From Clostridiales bacterium UBA6388 (GTDB lineage: Bacteria; Bacillota; Clostridia; Oscillospirales; Oscillospiraceae), in assembly GCA_002437575.1 (NCBI GenBank), contig DJQK01000105.1, forward strand, positions 2,118-8,751: 6,634 nt of DNA, written 5' to 3'. Below the pieces are notes generated by a model. The model was not told where the DNA came from, ran no database searches, and was given only the letters and a program-made list of their open reading frames with translations. This document shows, piece after piece, positions 5,687 through 6,634 of this stretch (its first letter is position 1; each line of letters opens with the position of its first letter). Made by a program: the position numbers and the translations under genes.

Positions 5687-5835
5687 GGATCCCGATGGGG
5701 CTGCCCGAGAGCAGCCCCTATAGCAAGCGGCAAGCCCGGCTGCGCAGGACGAGAGCTCTGCCCGGTGCGTTTGCCGCATACTCATACCTATGCGCGTGCG
5801 CAGATGCTGGTGCGCGTTTCAACATTTTTCGAACC
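5687..5835 (+). other. Structured leader of rpe, possible attenuator or small RNA
   Basis: Several helices can be drawn. A perfect hairpin GGGGCTGC/GCAGCCCC (5697-5718) comes first. Helix A is GCGGCAA/TTGCCGC (5727-5733 with 5771-5777), with inner CCGG and GCAG pairings. Helix B is CGCATA/TATGCG (5775-5780 with 5789-5794). Helix C is CGCGTGC/GTGCGCG (5793-5799 with 5810-5816, two G-T pairs), followed by TTTCAACATTTTT. A excludes B and B excludes C, the logic of an aptamer, an antiterminator and a terminator. I do not recognise a known riboswitch or 6S RNA here. Helices B and C are short, so the switch is only a proposal. Confidence 0.4.
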
Positions 5836-5845
5836 GGAGGCAGTT

Positions 5846-6496
5846 ATGATCAAGGTATCCCCTTCTATTTTGTCGGCCGACTTTGTCAACCTCGAACGTG
5901 ACATCCGCGCCCTTACCCCGGCGGGTGCTGATTATGTTCATATTGACGTTATGGACGGCCTGTTTGTTCCCAATATTACGATCGGAATTCCCGTCGTTGC
6001 CGCCATCCGGAACATTACGAAGCTTCCCCTGGACGTGCACCTGATGATCGACCGGCCGCTTCGCTACGTAGACGAATTCTGCAAGGCCGGCGCGGACATT
6101 CTGACCGTCCATGTCGAGGCAGACACGCCCGAGAACACGAGAAGGGCCCTCGAGAAGATCCGCGAAAACGGCGTCAGGGCCGCGCTGTGCGTCAAGCCGA
6201 AAACGCCCGCTGAGGCGGTTCTTCCGTACATTAAGCTTTGCAGCCTCATTCTCGTCATGACCGTGGAGCCCGGCTTCGGCGGACAGTCGTTCATGGAGGA
6301 CATGATGCCGAAGGTCTCGGCCATCCGCGGCTATATCGAGAAGGAAAATCCCGCGTGCGAGCTTGAGGTCGACGGCGGCGTCAACGAAAAGACCGCCAAA
6401 ACCTGCATCGCGGCGGGCGCAAACGTTCTCGTCGCCGGCAGCGCCTATTTCAAGGCCCCCGATAAGGCCGCATTCGTGAAGGCAGTCAAGGGCTGA
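5846..6496 (+). CDS. rpe: Ribulose-phosphate 3-epimerase
   Basis: This 216-aa enzyme interconverts D-ribulose 5-phosphate and D-xylulose 5-phosphate in the pentose phosphate pathway, in the cytoplasm. It has the full length and TIM-barrel motifs of the family. SPSILSADF (5-13) opens it. HIDVMDGLFVPN carries the metal and catalytic residues His32 and Asp34, DVHLMI carries His65, VEPGFGGQSF (140-149) is the phosphate-side loop, and EVDGGVN carries the second catalytic Asp176. The usual LNP(A/G)TP segment reads VKPKTP (116-121), a substitution at a loop that I take as normal family variation. The start at ATG 5846 is set by GGAGG (5836-5840) and by the onset of homology; the frame is open upstream to 5570 but crosses the promoter. 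It is transcribed divergently from xpaC. No clear terminator with a T-run follows it. Confidence 0.97.
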   Translation: MIKVSPSILSADFVNLERDIRALTPAGADYVHIDVMDGLFVPNITIGIPVVAAIRNITKLPLDVHLMIDRPLRYVDEFCKAGADILTVHVEADTPENTRRALEKIRENGVRAALCVKPKTPAEAVLPYIKLCSLILVMTVEPGFGGQSFMEDMMPKVSAIRGYIEKENPACELEVDGGVNEKTAKTCIAAGANVLVAGSAYFKAPDKAAFVKAVKG

Positions 6497-6499
6497 CGC

Positions 6500-6634
6500 T
6501 TAATGATGCACATCCCTCGTAGGGGCGGACGACCCTGTCCGCCCGGCAAAATGCACCTCGAAAACGCAAAACGCTTCGGCGAAATCGTAGGTTCCCAAGG
6601 GCGGCTCGATCGTCAATGTCACGAACTTAACCGG
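6500..6634 (-). CDS. Possible 3' end of a convergent gene running off the window
   Basis: The minus-strand frame is open from the window edge to a TAA at 6502-6500, giving 44 codons. The inner part (VKFVTLTIEPPLGTYDFAEA and onward) has GC-rich third positions like the other genes and looks protein-like. The last 15 or so residues are encoded by the REP-like palindrome, so the repeat may have replaced or extended the original C-terminus. No family is recognised. A plus-strand frame from ATG 6551 is also open to the edge but has no ribosome binding site. With so little sequence the call is weak. Confidence 0.35.
   Translation of the reverse strand, partial: PVKFVTLTIEPPLGTYDFAEAFCVFEVHFAGRTGSSAPTRDVHH
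6514..6546. repeat. REP-like GC-rich palindromic element after rpe
   Basis: GGGCGGAC (6523-6530) pairs perfectly with GTCCGCCC (6537-6544) around GACCCT, and CCCT/AGGG (6514-6517 with 6521-6524) offers a competing small hairpin. The form CGTAGGGGCGG...CCGCCCG resembles a short palindromic repeat that I recall as widespread between genes in gut Clostridia; that recollection could not be checked here. There is no T-run, so it is not a normal intrinsic terminator, though it could stabilise the 3' end of the rpe message. Confidence 0.6.

Noticed and set aside
5687..5835. Known RNA class (6S, SRP RNA, RNase P RNA, TPP, THF or ZTP riboswitch) in the rpe leader
   Set aside because: None of the conserved sequence elements of these classes that I know were found; only generic helices are seen.
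5570..5845. Upstream extension of the rpe frame
   Set aside because: It crosses both promoters and the structured leader, and homology to the epimerase begins exactly at ATG 5846.
1..6634. CRISPR array, insertion sequence with transposase, tRNA, rRNA, replication origin or phage attachment site
   Set aside because: No regular spaced direct repeats, transposase-like reading frame, tRNA-type cloverleaf, rRNA sequence or integrase context was seen on either strand.

Overview
The window looks like part of a GC-rich genome from a Gram-positive, anaerobe-type member of the Clostridia, plausibly gut Oscillospiraceae. The reasons are strong AGGAGG-type ribosome binding sites, sigma-A promoters with 17-bp spacers, an xpaC-telA pair as known from Bacillus, a small DUF1540 protein, and a short GC-rich palindromic repeat of a kind I associate with that group. 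The family-level placement is inference only.

Layout. Bases 1-600 hold no convincing gene. They are dominated by one very long imperfect inverted repeat (about 4-460), whose arms carry collinear paired blocks of 8-15 bp around two strong central hairpins. It starts and ends with the same 12-bp palindrome and is followed by a run of further hairpins up to 586. An ECF-type promoter (603-629) then drives an ECF sigma factor (669-1211). The sigma gene overlaps, by ATGA, a single-pass membrane protein that is probably its anti-sigma factor (1208-2344). A bidirectional terminator (2349-2381) separates this unit from a convergent small Cys-rich DUF1540 gene on the minus strand (2394-2555).

From 2630 to 5638 the minus strand carries a three-gene operon read as xpaC (4861-5571), telA (3697-4848) and a TPM-domain membrane protein with a Gly-rich tail (2672-3694). 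It has a sigma-A promoter at 5610-5638 and a strong terminator at 2630-2664. All three families are envelope- or stress-associated, which fits the neighbouring ECF sigma module, but no shared regulation is visible.

Divergent from xpaC is a perfect-consensus sigma-A promoter (5652-5680). It is followed by a roughly 160-nt structured leader and rpe, ribulose-phosphate 3-epimerase (5846-6496). The leader contains three helices that overlap so that neighbours exclude each other, a possible attenuator. After rpe comes a REP-like palindrome (about 6514-6546), lying inside the apparent 3' end of a minus-strand reading frame that runs off the window.

The best candidates for something undescribed are the fold-back element at 1-460 with its hairpin train, and the rpe leader. 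No CRISPR array, transposase, tRNA or rRNA was seen.
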